From positions 186,001 through 250,000 of the forward strand of contig JABFRP010000004.1 of the NCBI GenBank assembly GCA_013141115.1: DNA of 64,000 nucleotides, read 5' to 3'. Below, piece after piece: positions 24,939 to 34,637 of this stretch. Below the pieces are notes generated by a model. That model made no database searches. It saw only the letters and a list, made by a program, of their open reading frames with translations, and was not told the origin of the DNA. This DNA is from Ferruginibacter sp. (lineage in GTDB: Bacteria; Bacteroidota; Bacteroidia; Chitinophagales; Chitinophagaceae). The translations under genes and the position numbers were made by a program. Position 1 is the first letter of the stretch; each line of letters opens with the position of its first letter.

Positions 24939-26966
24939 ATGCTGCGGCTTACAAAAAGAAAAAAAGAAGGCACCGACCCACCTGTAAAACAACAGGCCGT
25001 GGTATTGCCTTTGCATACCGGCAACCGCAGCCTGGAGTATTTGGTGGAGCTTATTGATAAAATTCGCCCTGATAATGCCAGAAATATTGAAGAAGCTGAG
25101 CTGAAATTTAAAGCCGTTTTATACCAGGTAGGGCAGGAGCGTACTTCCTTATTTTCGTTACGTAAAGCATTGCTGAGCCAGTTTGTAAAAACCAATATTG
25201 TTACGGCACTTACAGAAAGTGGTATTGTTAGCAGCCGTGGTTTTGTGCAGGAGCTGATGGGTAAGATCAAGCATAAAATATTACCGGCGCTGCAAAGCCC
25301 CGATAATTTTTTGTATGTGATCAATAAAATATTTTATAAAAAAACAGATCACATTTGGGTAGAAGGGATGAACCCCATTTTGTGGAAACAGTTTTTTGAA
25401 ATGCTGGGCATACAAATTAACCTTACCGAACCGGCACTGATAAAACAATTGCAGCAATCGTTACAGATGCTGAGTTACCGCATTACCACTTTGGGGTTAG
25501 AAAAAGAAATGACGCATCGGTACGAAAATTTTGAAGATGCTATTTATCCTTTTTTAGAACAGAACCGTTTGGTGAACGATTATATTAAAGCAGTTGAAGC
25601 AAATAAAGATGCACAATCGCTACGTATATTGCTGGGCAATACCACAGAGGCATTACATAATTGCAACCAGAGTATTCAATGGATACGTGATCAGCGAAAA
25701 ACTTATGGTACCAGCCTTGCACAAACTTATATACTTACAAGATTGCAACAACAAATTAACCGGTTGTTCATTGTTATTGATGTGCTGGATAGCGATAATG
25801 CATTAAATACCGAACGCTTTGCCGATTATTTTAAAACTGTGGTGCATAACGAGAATAGAAAAAATTCGGTAAAAGAATTTTTAAGTGAGAACACAGGTTA
25901 CCTGGCTTATCAAATTGCAGAGCATGGCGGCCGCACCGGCGAAAGATATATAACCACCACCCGTAAAGAATTTTGGAAAATGTTTTGGAGTGCAGCAGGT
26001 GGCGGTATTATTATTTCTTTTATCGGCATTATAAAAAACCTGTTGGGTAAAATGAAGCTGGCTCCGTTTTGGCAGGGTTTTTTATACAGCACCAATTATT
26101 CGCTGGGTTTTGTTTTAATACAGGATACAGGATCTACACTGGCTACTAAGCAGCCGGCTTACACCGCCAATAATGTGGTAAGCTCTTTTGATGTAGAAAA
26201 AATTGGTGAACAACCCGACCTGCGTAACCTTGCTATAACTGTTGCAAGGGTTAGCCGCACACAGCTGGCCTCTTTTGCAGGCAACTTAATGGTGGTATTT
26301 CCGTTAACGTATCTTTTGGCAATGTTGTATTTTCAAATTACCGGAACTAAAATTGCCGAAGGCGTAGCAGCACAAAAATTATTAACCGATCAGCAGCCTT
26401 TTCATAGCCTGGCATTATTGTATGCCTGCTTTACCGGTTTCTTTTTATTTGCCAGCGGCTTAATTGCGGGCTATGTAGAAAATTATGTGGTGTATGGTAA
26501 AATTGGCGACCGCCTACGCAGCCTTTCTTCTTTTAAAAATGCCTTTGGCGAAAAGCGCCGGTATAAAATTATTCATTACATCGAAAATAATTTGGGTGCC
26601 CTCATTGGTAATATTTCTCTCGGTTTCTTTTTGGGGATGGCCGGTTTTTTTGGAAAAATATTTGGTATTCCTTTCGATATAAGGCACATCACTATCTCCG
26701 CTGCCAATACTTCCATTGGCTTTTTTGGTTTAGACCATCTGATTACCGCCAAAGAATTATGGTATACTCTTTTTGGTGTTTTTATGATCGGTTTTTTAAA
26801 CTTTGCCGTAAGCTTTAGTCTTGCATTTATTGTTGCTGTAAAAAGCCGTGGTATTCATTTAAGAGAATACCCGGAATTTCTTGGTATTATGTGGCGCTAC
26901 TTTAAAAAATTTCCCCGTGATTTTATTAAAGCACCTTCGGTGCGTACGGCCAATGAATTGAAATAA
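24939..26966 (+). CDS. Gcr-like 'site-specific recombinase' family membrane protein (PF10136 type)
   Basis: A 675-residue protein. The N-terminal half (residues 1-340) is helical and soluble; the C-terminal half has several membrane spans, for example around residues 345-365, 443-463, 488-508 and 590-645. This layout matches the family annotated as site-specific recombinase (Gcr). No tyrosine or serine recombinase catalytic residues can be seen, and membrane topology argues against a DNA recombinase, so the name should be treated with caution. Divergent from clpS. Inverted dispersed repeats flank the clpS and Gcr pair. Confidence 0.7.
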   Translation: MLRLTKRKKEGTDPPVKQQAVVLPLHTGNRSLEYLVELIDKIRPDNARNIEEAELKFKAVLYQVGQERTSLFSLRKALLSQFVKTNIVTALTESGIVSSRGFVQELMGKIKHKILPALQSPDNFLYVINKIFYKKTDHIWVEGMNPILWKQFFEMLGIQINLTEPALIKQLQQSLQMLSYRITTLGLEKEMTHRYENFEDAIYPFLEQNRLVNDYIKAVEANKDAQSLRILLGNTTEALHNCNQSIQWIRDQRKTYGTSLAQTYILTRLQQQINRLFIVIDVLDSDNALNTERFADYFKTVVHNENRKNSVKEFLSENTGYLAYQIAEHGGRTGERYITTTRKEFWKMFWSAAGGGIIISFIGIIKNLLGKMKLAPFWQGFLYSTNYSLGFVLIQDTGSTLATKQPAYTANNVVSSFDVEKIGEQPDLRNLAITVARVSRTQLASFAGNLMVVFPLTYLLAMLYFQITGTKIAEGVAAQKLLTDQQPFHSLALLYACFTGFFLFASGLIAGYVENYVVYGKIGDRLRSLSSFKNAFGEKRRYKIIHYIENNLGALIGNISLGFFLGMAGFFGKIFGIPFDIRHITISAANTSIGFFGLDHLITAKELWYTLFGVFMIGFLNFAVSFSLAFIVAVKSRGIHLREYPEFLGIMWRYFKKFPRDFIKAPSVRTANELK

Positions 26967-27033
26967 TTTGTTGAGCAGGCTGTGTGGCAGCGTTTACCCC
27001 GAAAGCGTTTGAGGCGTTTTTCAACAGTATAAT

Positions 27034-27065
27034 TTTATTGGGCTTTTATTGTAGCGTAGATAACT
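27034..27065. repeat. Dispersed intergenic repeat, copy 2 (inverted)
   Basis: Reverse complement of 24373-24404 with three mismatches over 32 bases. Lies between the Gcr-like gene and a lipoprotein gene. Confidence 0.6.
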
Positions 27066-27113
27066 AATTTTCTATGGAAACGTTAGCGCATTGCATCTAA
27101 GTGAAAAAGAAAT

Positions 27114-27674
27114 ATGGTCAACTATTTTCTTATTGCAACAATTATACTTACTTTATTTTCATGTAAAAACGCTTCAGTAAAAATACACCAACGAGTTATT
27201 GTTGATTCGACTCCAAAACTTTTGATTGCAGGGTTACCAGAAAGAATTGAAACAAATGCAATGAATACTGTTGCGAAAAAATATGGCTTTCATTATGAAA
27301 GAGTTGGAGGTTGTGTTGTTTCTAAAAAACTATCAGATAGTATGAGAATCATAAATGCTATAACTTATCAATATTTAGAAAATAAATTTGGCAAATACTG
27401 GCGCAATAACTTTAACAGAGAGGTGGATATTATAAGTGATTTGCAATATAAAGTTGAACAGTGTTTAAATAATAATGAAGATATAATAAAACTAAATTTG
27501 GCGTTCAAGAAAGATGAGTATCAAATGCAGTACGAAATTGAACCAGATGCCCAAAAGGAAATTATTATTATAAATGCCTATGATTTTGAAGAGATTGAAG
27601 GCGCATTTCAAAAGGTTACTTATTATACTATCTCACTTGATCCGAAGCGGAAGCAATTATTTTTTCCGCTTTAG
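27114..27674 (+). CDS. Hypothetical lipoprotein
   Basis: A 186-residue protein with a lipoprotein signal (hydrophobic helix then LFSCKN, lipid attachment at Cys 17). The mature part has a pattern PKLLIAGLPERIETNAMNTVAKKYGFHYERVGGCVVS, then an amphipathic region. I do not recognise the family. Codon use and AT content are slightly higher than neighbours. Probably periplasmic, attached to a membrane. Confidence 0.6.
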   Translation: MVNYFLIATIILTLFSCKNASVKIHQRVIVDSTPKLLIAGLPERIETNAMNTVAKKYGFHYERVGGCVVSKKLSDSMRIINAITYQYLENKFGKYWRNNFNREVDIISDLQYKVEQCLNNNEDIIKLNLAFKKDEYQMQYEIEPDAQKEIIIINAYDFEEIEGAFQKVTYYTISLDPKRKQLFFPL

Positions 27675-27740
27675 TTACTTTCATCCCAAATAAATTTATT
27701 TTAAAATTATGTTGGATTATAAAAATTAAAATCCCACACA

Positions 27741-28505
27741 CTAAATCTTCCCATACACATAAGTTTCCGCTATGGTTGGTGTAGCAACTCCGGCAGCATT
27801 TTCAAGCGTTACCGAAAAAGCAGTTGCACCGGCAGGTACATTTTGTAATTCTATAAAGCGGTCTCTAATAGCATCGTTTACCATACCTACATTTACAGGC
27901 TTATCATTTACCATTGCCCAAAGCTGGTATTTTTTTTCTTGTGTAGAGCGTACCAAATGATGGATCATCATATAAGCCTTGCCGGTTTTTTTATCCCAAA
28001 ATAAAGTGCAGCGGCAAATACTATGCGGATATACACCATACAAGGCAACGGGTGTAATAGTAGGGCTTTTTAAAATGGCATAATCAGCTTGTGGTAAGCC
28101 CGAAATATTTTCTTTTAACTGTGTTAAAGCAGTTTGCTGTTCTTTATTTTTTTTGTACAGACTATAATTATAAATACTGCTGGCGGTGAGTAATATAATT
28201 GCAGCAGCAGCCACCGGCTTAAACCAATTGATTTTCTTTATTCTGGCAGATGCTGTATTAATATTAATAATGGGGATTTGTAAATTGTGCAGTGCCTGTA
28301 AAATTTTTGTATCAGTTTTTTCGCCTGGCAATGTGGGGCTTTGTTGTAAATTATTTTCCAGCTCGGTTTCAAATTGTATTATGGCAGTATTCAATTGCGG
28401 ATATTGCAGGCGCAGCAATTCCAACTCAGTTTTTTCTTCTGCTGAGCAAAGCCCCATCACATACATTTCAATAATGCCCGATGATATGTAATTATTAATA
28501 TCCAT
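27741..28505 (-). CDS. Anti-sigma factor (RskA-like)
   Basis: A 254-residue single-span protein. The N-terminal anti-sigma domain (about residues 1-80, with ISSGIIEMYVMGLCSAEEK) faces the cytoplasm, a membrane helix sits near 94-112, and a periplasmic RskA domain follows, with LYGVYPHSICRC...KKYQLWAMVNDKPVNVG and TFAFSVTLE-like ending (ATAFSVTLENAAG). Its start codon overlaps the sigma factor's stop, so both are made together. It should hold the sigma factor inactive until a signal arrives. Confidence 0.88.
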   Translation of the reverse strand: MDINNYISSGIIEMYVMGLCSAEEKTELELLRLQYPQLNTAIIQFETELENNLQQSPTLPGEKTDTKILQALHNLQIPIININTASARIKKINWFKPVAAAAIILLTASSIYNYSLYKKNKEQQTALTQLKENISGLPQADYAILKSPTITPVALYGVYPHSICRCTLFWDKKTGKAYMMIHHLVRSTQEKKYQLWAMVNDKPVNVGMVNDAIRDRFIELQNVPAGATAFSVTLENAAGVATPTIAETYVYGKI

Positions 28506-29050
28506 TATACAAATTGTTTGCGTAGTTCTATCAACGCATTTCTTAATCTTGTTTTTACGGTGCCAACAGGTAAAACTAAAATTTTAGCAATTTCCTCATG
28601 TGTATACCCATCGAAATAAGAAAGTTCTACCACGTTTTTATAATCATCTCTTAACTGATGAATTTGGTTCCTTAAACCTATCTGATTAATATTAAAAATT
28701 GTATTCTCTTTCTCATCAACATAAGAAACGTAATTGTCGATAGAATCGTTTTTTTGCTCCGATTTATAATTCTTGCTACGGGTGGTATTGATAGCACAAT
28801 TACGGGTAACATTAAACAACCAGGTAAAAAGCCGCCCTTTTGAGGAATCGTATTTGTCAATATTTTTCCAGGCGGTAATAAATGCATCCTGTAAAACATC
28901 TTCTGCAATAATTTTATCGGGTATTATTTGCATAACCACCGTAAACAAAGCTCCTTTATAATTATTATATAAATATTCAAAAGCATCATTGTCGTACTTT
29001 TTAAGTGCTTGCGTTAAGTTTTGCTCGGTATATGTTTGTTGTTCAGCCAA
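28505..29050 (-). CDS. ECF-family RNA polymerase sigma factor
   Basis: A 181-residue sigma-70 family factor of the ECF type. Region 2 includes AFEYLYNNYKGALFTVVM and AEDVLQDAFITAWKNIDKYD; region 4 includes VVELSYFDGYTHEEIAKILVLPVGTVKTRLRNALIELR. It overlaps the anti-sigma gene by one base. Targets are unknown; the DM13 lipoprotein gene lies divergently next to it and is a candidate. Confidence 0.93.
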   Translation of the reverse strand: MAEQQTYTEQNLTQALKKYDNDAFEYLYNNYKGALFTVVMQIIPDKIIAEDVLQDAFITAWKNIDKYDSSKGRLFTWLFNVTRNCAINTTRSKNYKSEQKNDSIDNYVSYVDEKENTIFNINQIGLRNQIHQLRDDYKNVVELSYFDGYTHEEIAKILVLPVGTVKTRLRNALIELRKQFV

Positions 29051-29207
29051 AAAATGAGAATAGTTTCTTAATGTTAAAAATAGACGGTACGGGGCTTTAA
29101 AAAAAATAAATTTTAAAAAAAACTAAAATGGCTTTTACTGTGTAAATGCTTTTAAAGTTTTAAATCAGTGCCTGGTTAAAGTCATTTTATCAATTAAAAA
29201 CTGTTTT

Positions 29208-29627
29208 ATGAGAAAACTAATAATTTCATTTTCTGCTACCTTGTTTTTTTTCGCTTCTTGTAAAAAAGAAAGTTCCACTCCGGCTGTTATCAATGATCCT
29301 CTGCCTGTAACCATAACAACATTGGCATCGGGTAGTTTTGTAACCGGCGCACATGCCAGCAGTGGCACTGCCAAAATTGTTAAAGATGCCGCTAACAAAA
29401 TTTATTTAGTAGTGGAAAATTTTAAAACCGATGGTGGTCCCGATTTACGAATATGGCTTTCGCCCAATAACAATGCAAGCCCGTATCAGGAGGTTGGATT
29501 GCTTAAAGCAACTTCTGGTAAATTTTCTTATGAGCTTGATGCAACTTTTAATTATATAACTAACAACCGGGTATTAATCTGGTGTAAACAATTTTCTGTT
29601 TTGTTTGGCTACGCTGTGCTGCAATAG
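29208..29627 (+). CDS. DM13-domain lipoprotein
   Basis: A 139-residue lipoprotein (FFASCKK, acylated Cys near residue 18). The DM13 domain covers about residues 35-139, with GSFVTGAHASSGTAKI, DGGPDLRIWLS and a late cysteine in VLIWCKQFSVLFGYAVL, the pattern proposed for redox-active DM13 domains. Divergent from the sigma/anti-sigma pair, which may regulate it. Confidence 0.8.
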   Translation: MRKLIISFSATLFFFASCKKESSTPAVINDPLPVTITTLASGSFVTGAHASSGTAKIVKDAANKIYLVVENFKTDGGPDLRIWLSPNNNASPYQEVGLLKATSGKFSYELDATFNYITNNRVLIWCKQFSVLFGYAVLQ

Positions 29628-29812
29628 GCAGCAACGTACTTAGCTCCTGATTTTTTCTTCATCAGCTATACTTTCCTTTTTCGGATATATACCGTACAGT
29701 TATTCCTATGTCTTTTTTAAAAAATTATTGCCAGCTTTAAAAGTCACTCTTCTGTTTAAAACCAATTGCATTTAATTAACTCAAAATTATTTAACAAACT
29801 AAATCAACAATT

Positions 29813-31000
29813 ATGAAACAATTTAAAAAATTTACTGTGCTTGCTATTACCGTACTGAGTTTACTAGCATGTAAAAAACAAACTAGTATTTTACCCGAAT
29901 CAGAAAATGTAAAAACTGATGAACTTTCCATTGCTGCCCGCCGAGGTGAAAATGGTGAAGAAGGATTTGAAGAAAGGGGAAAACATGTGTACACTTTAAG
30001 TAACCAGGCAAGTGGTAATGCCGTGCTGGATTTTACAAGATCTTCAAACGGTACATTAACCTACAACGCGGCTTATGCAACTGGCGGTACAGGTACAGGC
30101 GGAGGCTTGGGCAACCAAGGGGCGGTAATAATAACCGAAGATGAAGATGATAACCTGCTTTTAGCGGTAAACCCGGGAAGTAACAGTATTTCTTCTTTTA
30201 AAATAAAGGAAAATGGTTTGCAGCTACGCTCAACTGTTAGTTCCGGAGGAATGAGGCCTGTAAGTATTACACAACATCAAAATATTGTGTATGTACTTAA
30301 TGCAGGCGGTAATGGCAATATTTCTGGATTTAAATTGGGGAATAATAATAAGTTAATGCCCATTGCCAATTCAACAAGGGCATTAAGTTCAACCGCAGCC
30401 GGAGCAGCACAAATATCGTTTGTAAACGAAGGAAAGGTTTTGGTGATCACAGAAAAAGCTACTAATAAAATTATTACTTATACGGTTAATGAATGGGGTA
30501 TTGCAGGCGCTATGCATTCAATTACATCAGCCAACCCTACACCGTTTGGCTTTGATGCTGGTCGCAATGGAAATGTTTTTGTTTCGGAAGCAGCAGGTGG
30601 AGCAACTGGTGCAAGTACCTTATCATCTTACCGTGTTTATTACAATGGTGTAATTACTTTAACTGACGGCCCGGTGAGTGCCAGCCAAAGTGCAGCATGC
30701 TGGGTGGTAATAACAGGCAACGGCAAATATGCTTACACAACCAATACGGCCAGTAATAATATTTCAAACTATAATATAAACAGGCAATCGGGCAGTATAA
30801 ATGTAAATACTGCAATTGCAGCCACAACTGGTATGGGGCCAATTGATGCCGCTTTAAGTAACAACTCTAAATATTTATATGTTTTAAATGCCACCAGCCA
30901 TACCATTGGTGCATACGCAGTTGCTAACAATGGAAATTTAAGCAGCGTACAAACTACAACAGGGATACCTGTTGGTGCCACTGGGCTTGCCGCAAGATAA
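29813..31000 (+). CDS. Lipoprotein beta-propeller (lactonase/YVTN-like)
   Basis: A 395-residue lipoprotein (LLACKKQ). From about residue 60 it has repeating strands with N-x-I-S-x-F/Y motifs such as NPGSNSISSFKI, NAGGNGNISGFKL, NTASNNISNYNI and NATSHTIGAYAV, as in 7-bladed lactonase-like propellers. No catalytic residues can be assigned. A strong hairpin ends the gene. Confidence 0.75.
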   Translation: MKQFKKFTVLAITVLSLLACKKQTSILPESENVKTDELSIAARRGENGEEGFEERGKHVYTLSNQASGNAVLDFTRSSNGTLTYNAAYATGGTGTGGGLGNQGAVIITEDEDDNLLLAVNPGSNSISSFKIKENGLQLRSTVSSGGMRPVSITQHQNIVYVLNAGGNGNISGFKLGNNNKLMPIANSTRALSSTAAGAAQISFVNEGKVLVITEKATNKIITYTVNEWGIAGAMHSITSANPTPFGFDAGRNGNVFVSEAAGGATGASTLSSYRVYYNGVITLTDGPVSASQSAACWVVITGNGKYAYTTNTASNNISNYNINRQSGSINVNTAIAATTGMGPIDAALSNNSKYLYVLNATSHTIGAYAVANNGNLSSVQTTTGIPVGATGLAAR

Positions 31001-31022
31001 AAAAGCAAAAATTAATTCTTTA

Positions 31023-31050
31023 ACTGCCGTAATTTTACGGCAGTTTTTTA
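31023..31050 (+). terminator. Rho-independent terminator
   Basis: A perfect 10-bp stem ACTGCCGTAA/TTACGGCAGT with a 2-nt loop (drawn as 4 nt or more in practice) followed by a T-run (31044-31050). Confidence 0.85.
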
Positions 31051-31152
31051 TTGCTTTAACCAATTAGCTAAGCAATAAGTTTAAGATGTAGCTTTTTAAC
31101 AACGCAACGCTACAGCAGTTTTTGTTGTCTGTACATAAAAAGCTACAGTAGT

Positions 31153-31560
31153 ATGAAAAAATACATCCACTTTATCCTAACCAGTTTCATCACTTTAAAT
31201 TTAGGGCTGGCAAGCTGTAATAAAACAGCCGAAGAAGATAAGTTGTGTACTTCATTTACCTCTGCTCCGGTGGTAAAAGTAGAAGGGGCAAAAACTGCTG
31301 CCGTTAATCAAACTATTGCCTTAATAGTTTCTTTCCCCTGCTTTAGCAGCTGCGGTAATTTTGGTAACTACCAACAAACAGTTACCGGTAATACCACCAT
31401 CATAAATGTAATGGCAAAATACCAGGGTTGCATTTGTACACAGGATGTGCCCACCAGGCAAAGCATTTATAATTTCAGTGCATCGCAGCCGGGTATTTAC
31501 TACCTTAAATTTTTACAGACAGCAAATGCATATTTGATTGATACTATAACAGTACAATAG
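31153..31560 (+). CDS. Hypothetical lipoprotein
   Basis: A 135-residue protein with a lipoprotein signal (LGLASCNK). The mature part has several cysteines (CFSSCGNF, GCICTQ) and strands ending YYLKF...IDTITV, suggesting a small Ig-like fold stabilised by disulfides. Family not recognised. Confidence 0.6.
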   Translation: MKKYIHFILTSFITLNLGLASCNKTAEEDKLCTSFTSAPVVKVEGAKTAAVNQTIALIVSFPCFSSCGNFGNYQQTVTGNTTIINVMAKYQGCICTQDVPTRQSIYNFSASQPGIYYLKFLQTANAYLIDTITVQ

Positions 31561-31687
31561 TTGCCATGTAAATTTAAAATGATACTTTTTTAGCACTATC
31601 CAATAAAGAACAAACCGCACACCAATAACCTCCTGCGATTTTTGTATATTGTAAGCAATTTTAAAAATTCATTTCAATTGTTTCAGT

Positions 31688-33664
31688 ATGAAAAAAGTTG
31701 TTGTACTCTTTGTACTTTTTATTTCCGTTTGTGCTGCTTTTGCCAACGTAACACTGCCCAAAATTTTTGGCGATAATATGGTGTTACAACGTAATAAACC
31801 GGTAAGCATTTGGGGCTGGGCTGCACCGGGAGAAAAAGTAACCGTACAATTTAATCAGCAGAAAAAAATAGCCGTCACCAATAAAATGGGCAAGTGGCAG
31901 TTGTTGTTGCAACCCGAAAATGCCGGCGGCCCTTATCAACTTATAGTAACGGGTAAAAATAAAATAAGCCTGCAAAATATTTTGGTAGGCGAAGTGTGGA
32001 TTTGCAGTGGCCAGTCGAACATGGAAATGCCCATTGCAGGCTGGGGAAGAATTAATGATTATGAAAAGGAAATTGCGGCTGCAGATTATTCTTTCATTCG
32101 TCATTTTGATATACCGAATACCATTAGTTCAACTTTAAAAGAAGATGTTACAGGCGGTGAGTGGCAAGTTTGTAGTGCCGCAACTGCAGGCGAATTTTCG
32201 GCTACAGCGTATTTTTTTGCAAGAGAATTATACAAAAAATTAAAAGTACCTGTTGGGTTAATTAATTCATCCTGGGGTGGCACACAATCCGAAGCATGGA
32301 CAAGTAAAGAAGGCTTTGCACAAAGCAACGAGTTTAAAGATATAGCTGCTGTAATGCAATCGGGTAATATGGAAGAGATCATTAAAAAAAGAAGCGAAGC
32401 AGTTTTAGAGAATATAAAAAAAGCACAAGGCAATCTTGATGATAAAACTGCTGTAGCAACTTTTAAAAACTTAGTTTTTGATGACAGCAAATGGCTAACG
32501 ATGAAATTACCGGGTGCATGGGAAGAACGTGGCTTTCCGGGGTTAGACGGCATTGCATGGTTTAGAAAAACAATAATAATCAGCGAAGCTGATGCCGGAA
32601 AACCCGCCATACTTGAAATTGCAAAAATTGACGATGAAGATGAAACCTATATTAATGGCGAAAAAGTGGGCGGCATAGCTAAGTGGGATGAACCAAGAAA
32701 ATACAATATTGCTGCCGGTAGTTTAAAAGCGGGTAAAAATGTGATAGCAGTTAAAGTGATAGATAACCAGGGCGGTGGAGGCATTTATGGTGATGAAGCC
32801 AACATGACACTTACTATCGATAAAACAATAATACCTCTTTACGGCGAATGGAAATTTAGGGTAGAAGCCATAACAGCAAACGGTGCAAACGCCGGTGTGG
32901 GGCCAAATGATTTTCCGGGTATTTTATTTAATGGCATGATCAATCCAATATTGCCTTATACTATAAAAGGAGCCATTTGGTACCAGGGCGAAAGTAATGC
33001 TGGCAGGGCTTATCAATACCGTACCGCTTTTCCCTTAATGATAACCGACTGGCGCCAACATTTTAAACAGGGCGATTTTCCTTTCTTGTTTGTGCAACTT
33101 GCTACTTTTGGCGCAGCAGATGCCAATAGTAATAACGGAAGTAACTGGGCCGAATTAAGAGAAGCACAACAGATGACATTAGCATTACCTAATACCGGCA
33201 TGGCAGTTACCACAGATATTGGTAACCCAAAAGATATTCACCCAAAAAACAAACAGGATGTAGGCAAAAGACTGGCCTTTATTGCGCTGCATGATGTGTA
33301 TGAGCAGGCAGGCGAATATACCGGCCCGGTTTATCAATCGATGAAAGCAACAGGAAATCAAATTGAATTATCATTTACACATACCGGCAGCGGCTGGCTG
33401 GTAAAAGATAAGTATGGTTATATAAAAGGATTTGAAATTGCCGGTGCTGATAAAAAATTTCATTTTGCAAAAGCAATGATAAAAAATGATAAGCTGATTG
33501 TATTTAGTGATGATGTATTGCAACCAGTTGCAGTAAGGTATAATTGGGCAGATGATGCATCGGAGGGCAACTTGTTTAATAAAGAAAATTTTCCGGCAGC
33601 GCCTTTTAGAACAGATGATTGGCAGGGGGTAACTTTTAAAAGTAAATATAGTTTAACTCAATAG
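31688..33664 (+). CDS. Sialate O-acetylesterase (SGNH-type)
   Basis: A 658-residue exported enzyme with a signal peptide (first about 20 residues). The SGNH block I is CSGQSNMEMP, with the nucleophile Ser near residue 108. The second part has IWYQGESNAG and the Asp/His block IHPKNKQDVGKRLA. A jelly-roll (galactose-binding-like) insert lies around residues 260-390. Such enzymes remove acetyl groups from sialic acids or from plant polysaccharides in the periplasm. The neighbouring TPR gene begins 21 bp later. Confidence 0.9.
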   Translation: MKKVVVLFVLFISVCAAFANVTLPKIFGDNMVLQRNKPVSIWGWAAPGEKVTVQFNQQKKIAVTNKMGKWQLLLQPENAGGPYQLIVTGKNKISLQNILVGEVWICSGQSNMEMPIAGWGRINDYEKEIAAADYSFIRHFDIPNTISSTLKEDVTGGEWQVCSAATAGEFSATAYFFARELYKKLKVPVGLINSSWGGTQSEAWTSKEGFAQSNEFKDIAAVMQSGNMEEIIKKRSEAVLENIKKAQGNLDDKTAVATFKNLVFDDSKWLTMKLPGAWEERGFPGLDGIAWFRKTIIISEADAGKPAILEIAKIDDEDETYINGEKVGGIAKWDEPRKYNIAAGSLKAGKNVIAVKVIDNQGGGGIYGDEANMTLTIDKTIIPLYGEWKFRVEAITANGANAGVGPNDFPGILFNGMINPILPYTIKGAIWYQGESNAGRAYQYRTAFPLMITDWRQHFKQGDFPFLFVQLATFGAADANSNNGSNWAELREAQQMTLALPNTGMAVTTDIGNPKDIHPKNKQDVGKRLAFIALHDVYEQAGEYTGPVYQSMKATGNQIELSFTHTGSGWLVKDKYGYIKGFEIAGADKKFHFAKAMIKNDKLIVFSDDVLQPVAVRYNWADDASEGNLFNKENFPAAPFRTDDWQGVTFKSKYSLTQ

Positions 33665-33684
33665 TATTGATATAACTTAATACA

Positions 33685-34386
33685 ATGAAAATTTTTCTGC
33701 TGGCAGGTTGTTTTATTTCTTCTATGGCATACAGCCAAACTGCAGAGGAGTATTTTAAATCGGCCGATAATAAACTGGCAGCTAAAAATTATAAAGCTGC
33801 AATAGCCGATTACAGCAGTGTAATATTTATTAATCCTAAAGATGCTAAAGCGTTTTGCAACAGGGGTATTGCAAAAGATTCACTGCACGATTATAAGGGT
33901 GCTATGGCAGATTACAGTGCTGCAATTGCTATTGATCCTGATGATGCTAAGGCATATAACAATCGTGGATTAATAAAGGAACAGCAAAAAGATTACCGTG
34001 CTGCAATGGCAGATTACAGCGATGCTATGAACCTTGATCCTAAAAGTGCAGCAGCCTGCATTAACCGGGGCCGTATAAAAGATAAACTAAACGATTATAT
34101 GGGGGCAATTGTAGATTTTAATAAAGCCATTGCAATTGATTCCAATTATGTAAGTGCCTACCTTAACCGGGGTAATATAAAAAATCATTTAAAAGACCAT
34201 GATGGCGCCATTGCCGATTATGATAAAGCCATCACCATCGACCCCAATTATGCCAGTGCTTATTTTAACAGAGGGCTTACTAAAATTTTATTAAAGCAAA
34301 AAAGAGAAGGTTGTGATGACCTGGCAAAGGCAAAAGAGCTGGGCTATGAGAATGTACAAGACGTAATAAAAAAGTATTGTAAGTAA
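33685..34386 (+). CDS. TPR-repeat protein, exported
   Basis: A 233-residue protein with a signal peptide (to AYSQ) and six consecutive tetratricopeptide repeats of the pattern A-x-x-N-R-G-x-x-K...Y-x-x-A-x-x-D-Y-x-x-A-I-x-I-D-P. TPRs bind partner proteins; the partner is unknown. The close spacing to the esterase gene suggests co-transcription. Confidence 0.85.
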   Translation: MKIFLLAGCFISSMAYSQTAEEYFKSADNKLAAKNYKAAIADYSSVIFINPKDAKAFCNRGIAKDSLHDYKGAMADYSAAIAIDPDDAKAYNNRGLIKEQQKDYRAAMADYSDAMNLDPKSAAACINRGRIKDKLNDYMGAIVDFNKAIAIDSNYVSAYLNRGNIKNHLKDHDGAIADYDKAITIDPNYASAYFNRGLTKILLKQKREGCDDLAKAKELGYENVQDVIKKYCK

Positions 34387-34477
34387 ATTAAAGTCTCATT
34401 CAAAGATTCAAATTTGGAGGAGGTAGTTTTCTTAAAGTTCAAGAGAATAATATTTTCTAAATAAGTTGCATAAAATA

Positions 34478-34508
34478 TTTTGTCAAAAGTTATTAAACCT
34501 TATCTTTG
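34478..34508 (+). promoter_or_regulatory. tRNA-Val promoter
   Basis: TTTTG (-33 type, 34478-34482), 18 bp, then TATCTTTG (34501-34508), an exact Bacteroidota -7 TAnnTTTG. The tRNA begins 17 bp later. Confidence 0.75.
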
Positions 34509-34525
34509 CCCTCCGAAATTAAAAA

Positions 34526-34600
34526 GGGAGTTTAGCTCAGTTGGTTTAGAGCATCTGCCTTACAAGCAGAGGGTCGGCGGTTCGACCCCGTCAACTCCCA
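34526..34600 (+). tRNA. tRNA-Val (anticodon TAC)
   Basis: A 75-nt cloverleaf. Acceptor stem GGGAGTT pairs with AACTCCC, discriminator A. The anticodon arm TCTGC/GCAGA holds loop CTTACAA with anticodon TAC. The T loop GTTCGAC is standard. CCA is not encoded. Confidence 0.95.
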
Positions 34601-34604
34601 CATA

Positions 34605-34630
34605 AAAGCCCTGCAACAGCGGGGCTTTTT
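34605..34630 (+). terminator. Terminator after tRNA-Val
   Basis: Stem AAAGCCCTGC/GCGGGGCTTT with one G-U pair, AACA loop and T-run. Confidence 0.85.
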
Positions 34631-34637
34631 CTATTTA

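Noticed and set aside
24939-26966. Gcr-like protein as an active site-specific recombinase
   Set aside because: No tyrosine or serine recombinase catalytic pattern, and several membrane spans in the C-terminal half.
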